This document shows positions 34,113 through 45,397 of a DNA stretch of 64,000 nt, piece by piece. The position numbers were made by a program, and so were the translations under genes. The stretch is from Carya illinoinensis. Its lineage: Eukaryota > Streptophyta > Magnoliopsida > Fagales > Juglandaceae. Numbering within the stretch: position 1 is the stretch's first letter; every line of letters starts with the position of its first letter. The stretch covers positions 13,150,501 to 13,214,500 of the forward strand of contig NC_056753.1 in NCBI RefSeq assembly GCF_018687715.1. The letters run 5' to 3'. Under the pieces are notes generated by a model that saw only the letters and a list, made by a program, of their open reading frames with translations, was not told the origin of the DNA and searched no databases.

Positions 34113-35477
34113 ATGATCTCGTGGCAACACGATCAAATTGGTAGATTGAGGAAAGAGAAAATTGTTTTAAAAGAGTTGGTGGATAGGTTGTCTGGTGATT
34201 CCAAAAATCGTTCTTACACCATGGCTGACAATCATAGTGTTCATGATGAACTTGAAAATGAGGAGGCACAAAATAATCCACTAATGAGAACTTTGCATGA
34301 GTATTTGCAGCCAACAAGGACAAGCACTCCATCTCCATCTTGCATGATTTTTCCTACGAATATGGGGAATTTTGACTTAAAACCGGGAGTAATTCAATTA
34401 CTTCCCAAGTTTCATGGCTTAGACTCAGAAAGTCCTTATTTGCATTCGAAAGAATTTGAAGAGGTTTGTGGAACTTTGCAAAACCAAACTGTCAATGATG
34501 ATGTTGTTAGATTAAAGTTGTTTCCATTCTCTTTAAAGGAAAAATCTAAAAATTGGTTGAATTCTTTGAGATCAAGATCTATTGGTACATGGCAAGAAAT
34601 ACAAAGAGAATTTTTGAAAAAGTTTTTTCCTACTCATAATACCAACACTCTTCGCAGAATCATTATGAATTTTTCTCAAAAAGAAAATTAAACATTTTTT
34701 TAGTATTGGGAGCATTTTAAAGTATTATTGCCAACTTGCCCACATCATGGCTATGAGACTTGGCTCACCATTAGTTTCTTCTATGAAGTTTTAACATCTC
34801 AAATGCACCAGTTTGTAGAAATGATGTGCAATTGTGAATTTTTAAATAAAGATCCTGATAATGCTTGAGACTATTTTGACCAATTGGCTGAAAATGCCCA
34901 ATCTTGGGACAACACAAATCTTTTTGATCGGTCAAATAAGCCCAAGCTTAATGCCATGTCTCAAGAGGGTATGTATGTCCTTAGAGGAAACGATGATGTG
35001 AATGCTAGGATAAAAAGTTTGACAAGAAAAGTCGAGGCCATGGAACTTCAGAAGGTAAATTTGGCTAAGGCCATTGAAAATGAAGAAGAGAATTGTAGCA
35101 TATGTGAGATTAGTGGACACCTAATTTAGGATTTTCCAACAATCCCCGCTCTTAAACAGGTGTTGCACGAACAAGCAAATGTCATGAATTCTTATAGAAT
35201 ACCATTTTCTTCTTCTTATTCGAAAACATATAATCCTGGATGGAGAAATGACCCCAACTTTAATTGGAGGAACGAGTCCAATTCAAATCAAAATTCTCAA
35301 GGGCCTTCTTCTTCTACTCCTTATGTGTTTTCACAAAAGAAAACCCTTGAGGAGACGTTACAAACTTTTATGCAGTGGCAAGCCAATATTAACACTCAGA
35401 CAATGGAGGCCATTAATGAGATGAGAAGTTCTATTAGCAACTTGACATCTGCATTGCATGCTCAAGAAAAAGGGTAA
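34113..35477 (+). pseudogene. Athila-like element 1 gag
   Basis: Gag structural polyprotein. The capsid region reads FHGLDSESPYLHSKEFEEVC, RLKLFPFSLKEKSKNWLN, GTWQEIQREFLKKFFPTHNT (retrotransposon gag family). After a TAA at 34689-34691 the frame carries on with CPHHGYETW, LTSQMHQFVEMMCN, YFDQLAENAQSWD and a zinc-knuckle remnant CSICEISGHL (last Cys lost), then NPGWRNDPNFNWRN. Further stops lie at about 34866 and 35127. It is the diverged homologue of 51641-53100 in the younger element, with the same segment order. Confidence 0.88.
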
Positions 35478-36232
35478 GTTTTCCTGCTCAACCTCAGCCG
35501 AATCCCAAAGGAAAATTTGAGGTAAGAAATTCAAATTCTTCTTATTCAAAATTTGAACATGCCAAGTCCATCACCACTCTACGTAATGGAAAAAAAATTG
35601 ATAAGAGTATTTCAATGAAAGTTGATGGGACCAACAATTCTTTAAATTCCAAGAGCGATGGTGAACTTGACAAGGTTGAGTTGGACATGCCTGTAAAATC
35701 CCCAATACCTGCACCTTTTCCCCAAAGGTTGCAACCTTCTCATAAATTGGTTCAAAATGCTTATATTCTTGAGATTTTCAAACAAGTGAAAATTAACATT
35801 CTTTTGTTGGATGCGATTAAGTAGATTCCATCTTACGCTAAGTTTTTTAAAGATTTGTGTACAGTGAAGCGTACGATGAAGGTGAAAAAAAAGGCTTTCC
35901 TTACAGAACAGGTAAGCGCCATCCTTCAGAATAATTCTCCTCCAAAGTATAAAGATTCAGGTTGTCCAACAATTTCTTGTGTTATTGGGAATTTTAAAAT
36001 TGAGAAAGCCTTACTTGACCTTGGTGCTAGTGTTAACCTCCTACCTTACTCAGTATACGAGCAATTGGGTCTTGGTGAACTTAAACCTACCAAGGTAACA
36101 CTCCAACTTGCTGGCCGTTCAATAAAAATACCGAGAGGGATAGTTGAGGATGCGTTAGTGCAAGTAGGCAAATTTTATTTCCCAGTGGATTTTAATGTTT
36201 TGGACATCAAACTTGTGTTTGATGTTTGCACT
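35478..36232 (+). pseudogene. Athila-like element 1 protease, first part
   Basis: Linker (VKSPIPAPFPQRLQPSHK) followed by retroviral-type aspartic protease: IEKALLDLGASVNLLPYSVYEQLGLGE (active-site segment DLGAS), TLQLAGRSIKIPRGIVEDALVQVGKFYFPVDFNVLD. A TAG at 35822-35824 and frame changes break it. At 36232 the chromovirus solo LTR interrupts it. The domain ends after the LTR with PIILDRPFLTTSNALINCRSG. Confidence 0.88.
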
Positions 36233-37451
36233 TGTGATGACCCGCTTTTGAGTGTATTTTCGCTGAAATAATTGTTTTTATTTTTTTTGATGTTGTGTTT
36301 TATTTCTTTTAGTTGTTTTGTGAGTTTTAATCTCTTTTTGGCGGTTTAGTTTTGTTTCCCAGAATGAGGATTGGACCTCATCTTTTCCCTACATCTCTTT
36401 TCCTTTTTCTCTTCTTTTTCCTTTTTCTTTTTTTCTTTTCCTTCTTTCTTTTTCCTTCCTTTTTCTTTTTCCTTCCTTTTTCTTTTCTTTCTCCCGCTCG
36501 AGCCCCCCCCGGCCTCTCTCTCTCTCTCTTCTCTCTCCCTCACGCCGGAACACCTTTCACCCCGATCTACCGCCGTCCGGCCACCGTGCGGCTCACCGCC
36601 AGTGCCGTTCCGTTTGACTCCCTCCGGCGCACCTCCCCACTGATTTCCACCCCCATCCGGCCGGCCGTTTGGCCGGAAAAGCTCTCCAAAGGCTGCACGG
36701 ATTTTGCTCCGATCCGCCGCCGTCGCTCCACCTCCAGCCACCATTTCTTCACCACTTCATCACCGGTCCCTTGCCGTCCTAACCCACCCATTTCCGGCCT
36801 CCAACGACCACCGGAACAGCTTCCACGAGCTAGCTTTACTTTTTGGGAAATCCGGCCTCTTTCCGGCGATTCCGCCGCCACCCACGGCCAACTACCACTT
36901 CCAATAGCTTCACAACCATCCCTAGACCATTCCCTATCAATCCCAAGCCCTGGTTTGTCCCCGTTCAAAAGTGGGTTTTTCACAACCCACGGCCACAGTG
37001 AATTTTCACTGTGACGTTGCTTTTTCGGCGCCGTTTGCAACGCCGCGTGTTTTCTAAAATTGCCATATAGCGCTGTAAGTATTTTCCAAACCCTATTTTC
37101 AGATTTAAATATATATTGCTCATTCAATAATTTTATCTGCTGGTTGGTTGATTCCGGACTGAGTCTGAGGAGTTCGGGGGTCGGATGGATGGAGGACGGA
37201 GTTGCTTGATTTCTTGTTTTATGGTTGGTTGTTTGTTTTGTGCATTGATAACTGCATTTGCATGGTGCATGCACGTGTATTTTATTTTATTTGAGAAACC
37301 CTGTTTTGCTGGCGTGATTAGATTTTCGGGTGCGTGTGTCTCACGAGCCCAAGCCGGGATGGGTTATTATCTCGGTGGAGCTCCTCTGGTCACTCGGGAG
37401 AGGATAATACTGAGTGATGTCCCCTGAGTTGTCGCTGGGCGACGACGGGAG

Positions 37452-37602
37452 CGGGGCTAGAGGATGGCTCGGCCAGGTACGCGCGGGGCGCGAGTCTGGG
37501 CATCGCTCTACTCACCGACTCTGTGGCCCTTCGCTGGCGAGGGCTAGAGGATGGCCTGGCCAGGTACGCGCGGGGCGCGAGTCTGGGCATCGCTCGTTTA
37601 GG
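37452..37602 (+). repeat. Tandem duplication (~80 bp) inside LTR copy 4
   Basis: GGGCTAGAGGATGG...CCAGGTACGCGCGGGGCGCGAGTCTGGGCATCGCTC occurs twice in a row. Other copies have it once (for example 2862-2920). Confidence 0.9.
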
Positions 37603-37719
37603 TGTCACATGCGCGGTCCTTACCTGCGGTGTGGCACATAGCCAGGGTGTGCGGATGATCCCTAGGGGAGATCATGGTGCATGCATAACCGGTTTGTCTT
37701 TATGGTTTTCGGATGCGGG

Positions 37720-37811
37720 CCATTTTCTGGGAAAATGGCGAGTTTTGGTTTTGAGGCTTTTGATCCATTTTCTGGGAAAATGGTGGTTTGGGCCATTATC
37801 TGGGATAATGG
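37720..37811 (+). repeat. Three hairpin-forming repeats in LTR copy 4
   Basis: Inverted repeats at 37720-37738, 37765-37783 and 37793-37811, same stems as in copy 1 (two CCATTTTC/GAAAATGG, one CCATTATC/GATAATGG). Confidence 0.85.
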
Positions 37812-38328
37812 CGAGGCGTGGTTTTTAAGAATATGTTTTTATTGGGCCAAATGGGTTTTTGGCGTGCGTGCAAAAATGTGGTTTTGCGGGGCATGTGCAT
37901 TGGTTTTTCTTGCATCCATGTTGTTTGAGTTCTATGTGTTTTTATCTGGTGGTGTTTGGGTTTTATTTACCTGTGGTACCATTTTTGGTTCCGTAGCTTT
38001 TGGTGCAGAGTTCGAGGAGGAGGAGGAGGAGGCTAAGCCTGAGGATGCGGCTCCACTGGGTTGCTGAAGTTATGCTTTGTATTTGATATTTTTATTGTAT
38101 GCGTGTTTTGTAATATTTTATTTATGTACATTTTGGAATAGCTTTGTATTAAACAAGAAAAATTCTGGTACTTAATTATTGACTTGCTTATCCGCTGTGT
38201 GTTTCTTTGTGCACATATGTTGTCTTTGCACACACTTGGCACACGTCGTTAGGGTGGTGACCCGTGATGTCATCATCCGGACGTCTTGATTTCCCTGTGT
38301 TCAGGCGTGGGGATTTGGGGGCGTCACA

Positions 38329-38586
38329 GCACTCAAACTCCTATAATTTTGGATAGGCCATTCCTTACGACCTCAAATGCTTTAATAAATTGTAGGAGTG
38401 GTATGATGATAATTTCTTTTGGCAACATGACTTTGGAGTTGAATATTTTCAATATTTGTAAACAACTTGCCAATGATGATGATGTGCATGAAGTAAATTT
38501 GATCCAAATTCTTGTTCAAAATAAATTTGATTTGTCAATTTTTTCTAACCCTCTTGAGGCTTGTTTGGTTCATGGTGAATTTTAAT
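38329..38586 (+). pseudogene. Athila-like element 1 protease, end
   Basis: Continuation after the LTR: TPIILDRPFLTTSNALINCRSG, MIISFGNMTLELNIFNICKQ, matching TFQAPVILGRPFLATSNALIN of the younger element. In the canonical motif ILGRPFLAT the Gly is Asp here. Confidence 0.85.
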
Positions 38587-39855
38587 GATGATTCTATGCT
38601 TGCATCGATGAATTTTTTGTTAGAATCTATTCCTATAATGGCTGATAAATGAAGGACATGTTTTGAGGAATTGTCACCTCCTGATGTCGTGTCCCTCCCC
38701 TCAAGTGTGCAAACATCAAAACTCAACTTAAAACCTCTACCTGCTGACCTCAAATATGTTTTTTTAGGCCAAGCAGAGACATTACCAGTGGTCATCTCAT
38801 CAAAACTGGATGAAATTCAGGAAATAAAATTAATTGGTGTTCTCATTGAATACAAAAAGCAATAGGATGGACGATAGCTGATATCAAAGGTATCAGTCCT
38901 TTAATTTGTATCCACAGGATATATCTAGAGGACAATGTTAAGCCCTCTAGAGAGATGCAATGTAGACTAAACCCCAACATGAAAGAGGTTAATAGAGTGG
39001 AGGTGTTAAAACTTCTGGATGTAGGGATCATTTACCCTATTTTTTACAGCAAATGGGTTAGTTCTTCGCAGGTGGTACCTAAGAAATCTGGTGTGATTGT
39101 AGTTAAGAATGCTGATAATGAATTGATCCCAACGATAGTTACTACTGGTTGGCGTATGTGCATTGACTACAAAAACTAAATTCTGTCACTAGGAAGAATC
39201 ATTCTCCCCTACCATTCATGGATCAAATCATTAAACATGTAGCGGGCCATAAATTTTATTGCTTCCTAGATTGGATATAACCAAATTGAAATTGCTCTTA
39301 AGGATCAAGAAAAGAACACTTTTACATGTCCATTTGATACCTTTGCATATCGAAGGATGCCATTCGGACTTTGTAATGCTCCTGCTACATTTCAAAGATG
39401 CATGATGAGCATATTCAGTGACATGGTAGAGCATTTTATTGAAATATTCATGAATGATTTTCCTATTTTTGGTGATTCATTTGATGAATGTTTGACTTAT
39501 TTGGAAAAAGTGCTAATTAGATGCAAAGAAAATAATTTGATTTTAAATTGGGAAAAATGTCATTTTATGGTCACTCAAGGGATTGTCCTTGGTCACATTG
39601 TCTTTTCTCAAGGTATTGAAGTGGACAAGGCCAAGATTGAATTAATTTCTAATTTGCCCATCCCAAAGAACATAGGGATACTGGATCTTTTCTAGGTCAT
39701 GCATGTTTTTACAAGAGGTTCATTAAAGACTTCAGTACAATTTCTAGACCCTTGTGCAATTTATTGTTAAAGGAAAATTCTTTTGTGTGGATTGAGAATT
39801 GTGAGTTAGCTTTTACAAAGCTAAAATGTATGTTGATTTCAGCCCTAATTATGCA
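38587..39855 (+). pseudogene. Athila-like element 1 reverse transcriptase
   Basis: RT that would copy the element RNA. Entry: LKPLPADLKYVFLGQAETLPVVI (38723-38800), SREMQCRLNPNMKEVNRVEVLKLLDVGIIYPI, SKWVSSSQVVPKKSGVIVV, WRMCIDYKN. After frame changes near 39180-39300: FAYRRMPFGLCNAPATFQRCM and the catalytic motif FMNDF, where the first Asp of the usual F-x-DDF is Asn. Then LEKVLIRCKENNLILNWEKCHFMV and GIVLGHIVFSQGIEVDKAK. Stops near 38649, 38862 and 39693 and the changed catalytic residue make it inactive. Confidence 0.9.
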
Positions 39856-39859
39856 ATCA

Positions 39860-40230
39860 CCTGATTGAAATTTACCATTTGAAATTATGTGTGATGCTAG
39901 TGATTATGCTATTGGAGTTGTGTTGGGCCAACGTAAGGACAAAAAGCCTTGTGTGATTTATTATGCAAGTAGAACTTTAAATAGTGCTCAAATGAATTAT
40001 TCAACAACTGAAAAAGAGCTACTTGCAGTAATTTTTGCACCTGACAAATTTTGTTCTTATTTGATTGGGTCCCAAATTGTCATTTTTACTGATCATACTG
40101 CTTTGAAATACCTTTTAGCTAAAAAAGATACAAAGCCCAGGCTGCTTAGATGGATCCTTTTACTACAAGAATTTGATTTGATAATAAAAGATAAAAAAAA
40201 GAGTTGAGAATGTTGTTGCTGATCATCTAT
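39860..40230 (+). pseudogene. Athila-like element 1 RNase H
   Basis: RNase H domain following [20 protein letters not shown] (first Asp), [19 protein letters not shown] (Glu), [14 protein letters not shown] (Asp), [20 protein letters not shown], then NVVADHLSKL after a frame change in the A-rich run at 40195-40203. Catalytic residues look intact; in relatives the Lys after the final D in ADHLSRL is typically Arg. Confidence 0.9.
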
Positions 40231-41578
40231 CTAAACTTGCTCTTTCAGATTCCATAGAGCTAGTTCCTATTAGAGACACATTCCCAGATCAGCAACTTTT
40301 TGGTATATCTCAATTGCCTTGGTATGCTGACATTACTAATTTTCTTGCTACATGTGAAATTCCTCACATTTGTACTCAACAAGACAAGAAGAAATTTTTG
40401 TAGAGGTAAAAAACTTCTTTTGGGATGATCCATATTTGTTTAAATATTACCTGCATCAGATAATTAGACGATGTGTTCTCAATAGTAAATTTCAAAATAT
40501 GATGTCTTTTTGTCACTCTGGGGCATGTGGTGGCCATTTTTCTGGAAAGAAAATAGCTTTTAAAATTTTTCAATGTGATTTTTATTGGCCTACCCTTTTC
40601 AAGGACACCCATGAATTTTGTAAAACTTGTGAGCGTTGTCAAAAATTGGGAGGGATTACCCACCGAAATATGATGCCATTAAATCTAATTTTGGTTGTTG
40701 AAATATTTGATTGTTGGGGCATCGATTTCATGGGACCCTTCCCAGTTTCTTTTGGCAATCTCTACATCTTGGTTGCTGTTGATTATGTGTCCAAATGGAT
40801 CGAGGCCATTCAATGCAAGAAAAATGATCACAAAGTTGTGCTGAAATTTTTGAAAGAAAATATTTTATCAAGGTTTGGAACACCTCGAGCCATTATCAGT
40901 GATGGGGGTAAACATTTTTACAATAAGCCTTTCGAGACCTTAATGCGAAAATATGGTATTACTCATAAGGTTGATACCCCTTATTACCCACAAACACGTG
41001 GCCAAGTTGAGGTATCCAATTGGGAGATCAAAAAAATTTAAGAAAAGACAGTTAACTCAAGTCGCAAAGATTGATCTTTACAACTAATTGATACACTTTG
41101 GGCATACCGTACTGCTTTTAAAACCCCGATTGGTATGTCCCCATATAGACTCATTTTTTGAAAGGCATGTCACTTGCCTTTGGAATTGGAACACAAAACT
41201 TATTGGGTAATTAAGCAAGTTAATTTTGATGTGGATAAAGCTTGCTCTCTTAATAAGTTTCAACTTAATTAGTTAGAGGAAATCAGGAATGAAGTTTACG
41301 AAAGCTCTCGTGCTTCCAAGGAGAGAATGAAAATTTTTCATGATAAAAATATTTTTTGAAGTCTTTTAAGCCTTCCCAAAAAATTTTGTTGTATAATTCA
41401 AGGCTCCATTTGTTTCTTGGCAAGTTTCGATCCCGATGGATCGGTCCCTTTATTGTAAAAATGGTTTATCTTTTTGGAGCCATTGAGATATAAAACCCAA
41501 AGAATGGTAATGTTTTTAAAGTTAATGGACAAAGGTTGAAACCATTTTTGGGTGATTTTACTCCAGAGGTTTAGTCCA
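40231..41578 (+). pseudogene. Athila-like element 1 integrase
   Basis: Integrase that joins cDNA to the target. The HHCC region is [12 protein letters not shown]...CKTCERCQK. The core has its [24 protein letters not shown] and [15 protein letters not shown] follows at 41039-41041. The remainder (WAYRTAFKTPIGMSPYRLIF, LELEHKTYW, ARKQMK-type and [15 protein letters not shown] C-terminal pieces) runs in broken frames to about 41578. It lacks a chromodomain, in keeping with Athila rather than the chromoviruses nearby. Confidence 0.9.
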
Positions 41579-41817
41579 CTACTCTGGAGGATCTTGCTTA
41601 TCAGAATTAATTTATGATTTCTCATTATTTATACCGTATTTGTTTGTTTTGTTTTTCTTTCTTTTGCTTTCTGTGTCTTCTAACCTTGACAGAAATCTAC
41701 TCCTTGTGTGCACTCGAGTATCTCAAGTGACTTCTTTCCTCTTTGTTTAATCATTTTCATTTCAATATATGTTCTGCAGTGTTTATCTTGCTTCAATTCA
41801 TGCCTACATAGCATACA
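41579..41817 (+). other. Athila-like element 1, 3' non-coding internal region
   Basis: Homologous to 55600-55815 in the younger element (CTACTCTGGAGGATC, CTTTGACAGAAATCTACTCCTTGTG, AATATATGTTCTRCAGTGTTTATCTTGC). Interrupted by the solo LTR at 41818 and continues at 43174 to a polypurine-like block (TTGAAGGGAGGG near 43226). Confidence 0.8.
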
Positions 41818-43173
41818 TGATTACGCCCAAAGAATAACACAGCAGTTGTAGCACAGCTTTGGGGTGTCAATTCCACAGGAAGACAAATTAAAAGAATAGT
41901 AGAAGGAACAAAGAAACTAAAGAAAAATATTAAATGATTAATGGAGAATAAAAAATTAATTTTAAATGTAAGTTAAAGTGAAGCAAAGTTATTGACAGAA
42001 GAAGTAATCAAATTGACGAACAGTAGAGCGTTGAAAATCCCTTGCACAATTCCCGTATTTTAATTATTCTTAATTTATTGGATAACTCAATTGGGAATTG
42101 AATTCTAGAAATTCCCAATTAGAAGGTATAGATTTATAAACCAAAATTAAATCAAATGTAACCCTTTGAAAAATCATTCACCACTTTTAAAATACGTGAA
42201 TTACTATCTCTATTGAAAAAATCTAACGACAACAATATACTTAGGGAGCAATATTGCAGCAAAGAACTAAATCAATATAGATAAATAATTGATCCAAACA
42301 TAATCAAAGAACTAATCCATTTAATAGAAAAAGCATGACTGAATCCATAAACAGAATAAATTCTATGATTATTCAGAAAAGAAAACATCAACAATGAATT
42401 GAGAATGATAAAACAAAAGAGTTTTAGTAATTGAAAATCAAATACATAAATTAAAAATAATTAAAAATACCATCTAATGTGCAAGTTCATCCCTAATCCT
42501 ACTTGAGAATTTAGTTACCTATGAATTTAATGGACAACAAAAATCTCAAGAGAAAACTGAAGTGAACGGCAACCATGGAAGTAATTTTCTCCTCTCTTCC
42601 AATTTGCCTCTTGTGCCTCTCCTCCTCCCTTATTTTGTGCTAATGATATGTTTATATAGGGAAGGAAAGAAACCTTAATGTCTTCATAATTTCTGCATAA
42701 AAAAATTACCTAAATTTTAGGACTCATCTTGGCAGCTACGTACGTGCTTCAAGAGTTCGAGTTTAGAAATCCTTATTAGGGACAAATTTATAGCCTTTTA
42801 AGATATCAAGAATTGCATCAATCCGATATGTGAATAAAAAGTTACGGTTAAAATACTAAAGTATGTCTAGACTGTCTCCTAGCAAATTTTGGATTTGGAC
42901 TTCTTGCAATTTCCTTTTGTGATTTTTTCTTTCCTTTTCTTTTTTATCCAAATTGCTCTCAAATCCCATGAAAGTTCTCATTTGAATTTGACTGAGCTTT
43001 GACTTGCTCTTTTATAAACTCTGAAATTAAATATAAAAAAAAAAAACTGTTTAGGAGTATCCCAACGTAAATAGAAACTCAATTCAATTATACACATTAA
43101 TTTTTATGATTTCTATTCACATTTTAGTATTTTAATCCAATAATAGGGTATTTAGAGTACACTTTTGTGATCA
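41818..43173 (-). mobile_element. Solo LTR of a third family (TGATTACGCCC...TGTGATCA)
   Basis: 1356 bp with TG...CA ends and perfect 5-bp target duplications ATACA (41813-41817 and 43174-43178). The empty site is visible in the younger Athila-like element (CATACATCATCGAA at 55819). On the minus strand it has the order expected of an LTR: a TATATAAACATATCATTAG promoter-like stretch (around 42640-42660) and an end containing TTCCTGTGGAATTGACACC. A diverged copy is at 15200-15836. No internal domain. Confidence 0.88.
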
Positions 43174-43282
43174 ATACATCATCAAACATTCATTTGCTGA
43201 ATATTGAGGACAATGTTACATATAGTTGAAGGGAGGGTTTTCTGTTGAAAATGTGTTAGTTTTAAAACCATGCTATACAGGC
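43174..43282 (+). other. Last internal segment of Athila-like element 1 and rearrangement junction
   Basis: ATTGAGGACAATGTTACATATAG then TTGAAGGGAGGG matches 55848-55885. After AAAATGTGTTAG the text changes to a segment (43262-43296) that is the reverse complement of 41786-41818 from the same element, then runs into inverted LTR sequence. Confidence 0.7.
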
Positions 43283-45126
43283 ATGAATTGAATCAAGATA
43301 AATATATAGATAATCAAAATATCAAATAATAAAACCATTGAATCGGCCAAACTCACAATATAAATTCCAATATTGATCCGAAAATAATATCTAAATCATT
43401 AAACTTTACTTCTAACCTTAGTGCAAAAATTTAGCCAATTATATTCATCACAAGAGCCATGGAAATCAAAGAAATATTCTCCATCAGAAAACTAAAATAA
43501 AACACACTAATCAAACACCAGAAAACAACCGATTGCATAGAATAAAAGAGAAAAGAAAATACAACCAAAAAGAACACCCTTGCTCTTGTCTCTCTACCCT
43601 GCTCACGTCGCCCACTAGAAAATCCCAAAAAAGGTCTCCCTTTCAACAAGCAAGCCAGCTGTATTCCTAAGCTCAGCCAAAACGAAAAGCTCTATAAGCC
43701 AGGAAAAATGAAACTCCCTTCACGAAGTGCAGCGTTGTCTCCAGCTGTAGTGTGTCTCTCTCCACCAGCGTTCCCTAGAACCAACCAAAAAAATGATAGT
43801 CACCTCCCCCCCTAACGAAGCACACCCTTTTTTTTTTTTTCAGGAACCAGTGTCTCCATGTTGAGAAAAGAACCAGCTCCTTTTTGCCGTGAACCCAGCT
43901 TCCAGACCAGAAACTGCTCTGTTTCTTCCCTCTAAAAACAGGGCCGAAAGTCCAGCCAGTAAGAAGTATATATATATATAGAGAGAGAGTAAGTTTTTCA
44001 TTTTTGCTCTCACAGCCCCCTTGAAAATCTCCTCCTTGAACCCCACAAAAAATAAGAAGAAAAAAATAATCACTCCGCCCGTCAGTCCCCCATAGCACGT
44101 CTTCCTTTTTGTTCCTTTCCACCTTTTTGTTGCGTCCCAGCTTTTCTTCCAACCTACTCTCTCTCCGTCTTTCCTTCGGTCCACCTCTCCATAAGTCAGT
44201 ACTCCCCAAAATGAAAAAACCTCCTCTCCAGCCTCCAGCGAACTCCTGGTCCTTCCAAAGTCTTTTCTTCTTTCCGTCCGCGTGAGTCTTTTTTTCTTTC
44301 CATTTTAGCTCTCCATCCTTTTTTTTTCTCTCTCGCTTTTTTTGGTTTACATTCTGCCTGCCCTCCGGTCCGTAGATCTCCTCCATGAAAGACCTTCCAT
44401 TCTTTTCAAAGTCTTTCCGTCTCTATCAGTCCAACTCCAGTAGCTTTTTTTTTTTTCCTTCTTTCCTCTCCATAAATCACTCTTGTCCTTAAAACCCAGA
44501 AAAATACAACTCTCCATAGCCTTCTCTTTCACCTATCCCTTTTTAGTGTTTTCCTCCAGGATTTTTTTCTTCAGTTTTCATCTATTCTTTCTTAGTGTCC
44601 AGCTGTTTCTTTTTTTCAGTTTATGCTACCTTCTTCCGTCCGTAGCTAAAGAATAATATTTTCCTTGCATTTTCTCGAAACCAGTTAGCCGTAACTCCCT
44701 CTTTCTTTCCCAAACTATGTTCCGTGTGCCCCTGTCTGAGAAAAAGTCCCTTGCATCTTTCTCTACTCAAAAGCTCAAAAGAGCAAACTCCTCTCTCCTG
44801 TAAAAAATGATGTGTGTAGGTGCCACTTGCTCCCATGATATCTCCAATAAAACAAAATAAAGAAAAGAAATGATAAAGTAGAAAGTCAAAAATAAATTTA
44901 AAGGAAGAATTGAATATCAAAAATATGTTATGCATGTGAGGAAATATTGTCCAATTAAATCACAGGTTATAAAATTAAGCATAAACATGATATTAATCAA
45001 TTAAAAATCACAACTCATATTTATGCTATTAACCATTTTTCCATCTAAAACTAATAATAATGTCAGGAAATGATTAAAATATGTTGGTTTAAAATGTATG
45101 AAATATTCAATATTTCAGCTCAATCA
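43283..45126 (-). mobile_element. Inverted LTR portion of Athila-like family A
   Basis: Collinear with 26531-28656 of the solo LTR (ATATATAGATAATCAAAATATC, AATTTAGCCAAWYATATT, ... ATTCAATATTTCAGCTCAATCA at 45126), so in minus orientation. It holds the part of the LTR that the + oriented piece at 33325-33786 lacks. The C-rich middle (43600-44800) is diverged from the solo copy. Open frames on the minus strand within it show no protein similarity. Confidence 0.8.
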
Positions 45127-45397
45127 TCACTTAAAATTCACTATTGCAAGTATGTTATATTACGAAATGTTTTCTGTTACATGTCATGTCAAGTTATGAA
45201 ATGTTTGTCTCATGTACATCCTCGTGCAGTTAAGTTATTGTTCAGTTTATTATGACTATACTATCGTGGTAACCCCATGAGACAAGAATACAACTTCATG
45301 GTAACCCCATAAGATAAGAATACACCATCATAGTAACCCCATGAGACAAGATTACACAATCATGATGACCCCATGAGATAAGAATAAGCTATCATGG
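45127..45397 (+). mobile_element. Old LTR-like sequence with tandem repeat
   Basis: Starts with TTCACTATTGCAAGTATGTTATATTA, matching 7525-7560 of the old LTR at 7384-8677, so it is probably the right shoulder of the same old LTR as 30006-31988 and 33281-33324. From about 45262 it has four ~33-bp units with ATCATGGTAACCCCATGAGAC. Confidence 0.6.
45262..45396 (+). repeat. Four ~33-bp tandem units (ATCATGGTAACCCCATGAGACAAGAATACA type)
   Basis: Units begin at about 45263, 45296, 45329 and 45361 with substitutions. Non-coding. Confidence 0.85.

Larger units (their letters stand above)
36233..38328 (+). mobile_element. Solo LTR, chromovirus (Tekay/Del-like) family, copy 4
   Basis: 2096-bp LTR from TGTGATGACCCGC to GGGGGCGTCACA with perfect 5-bp target duplications GCACT (36228-36232 and 38329-38333). 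Inserted within the protease of Athila-like element 1. Pyrimidine-rich leader 36385-36500, GC-rich stretch to about 37030, donor-like GTAAGT at 37075, hairpin trio at 37720-37811, and a tandem duplication at about 37450-37600. An open frame starting MRIGPH at 36352 has a counterpart in other copies but looks compositional. Confidence 0.93.

Noticed and set aside
34051..34338. 95-codon minus-strand ORF at the start of Athila-like element 1
   Set aside because: It is antisense to the gag start, whose + strand reading is collinear with the younger element.
36567..37274. 235-codon minus-strand ORF in LTR copy 4
   Set aside because: It runs antisense through the GC-rich and leader part of the LTR and has no counterpart of similar length in the other LTR copies.
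43775..44386. 203-codon minus-strand ORF in the inverted LTR piece
   Set aside because: Low-complexity K/E/G/W-rich reading of a pyrimidine-rich LTR stretch. Its position in the solo copy (26950-28190) is not conserved as an ORF.
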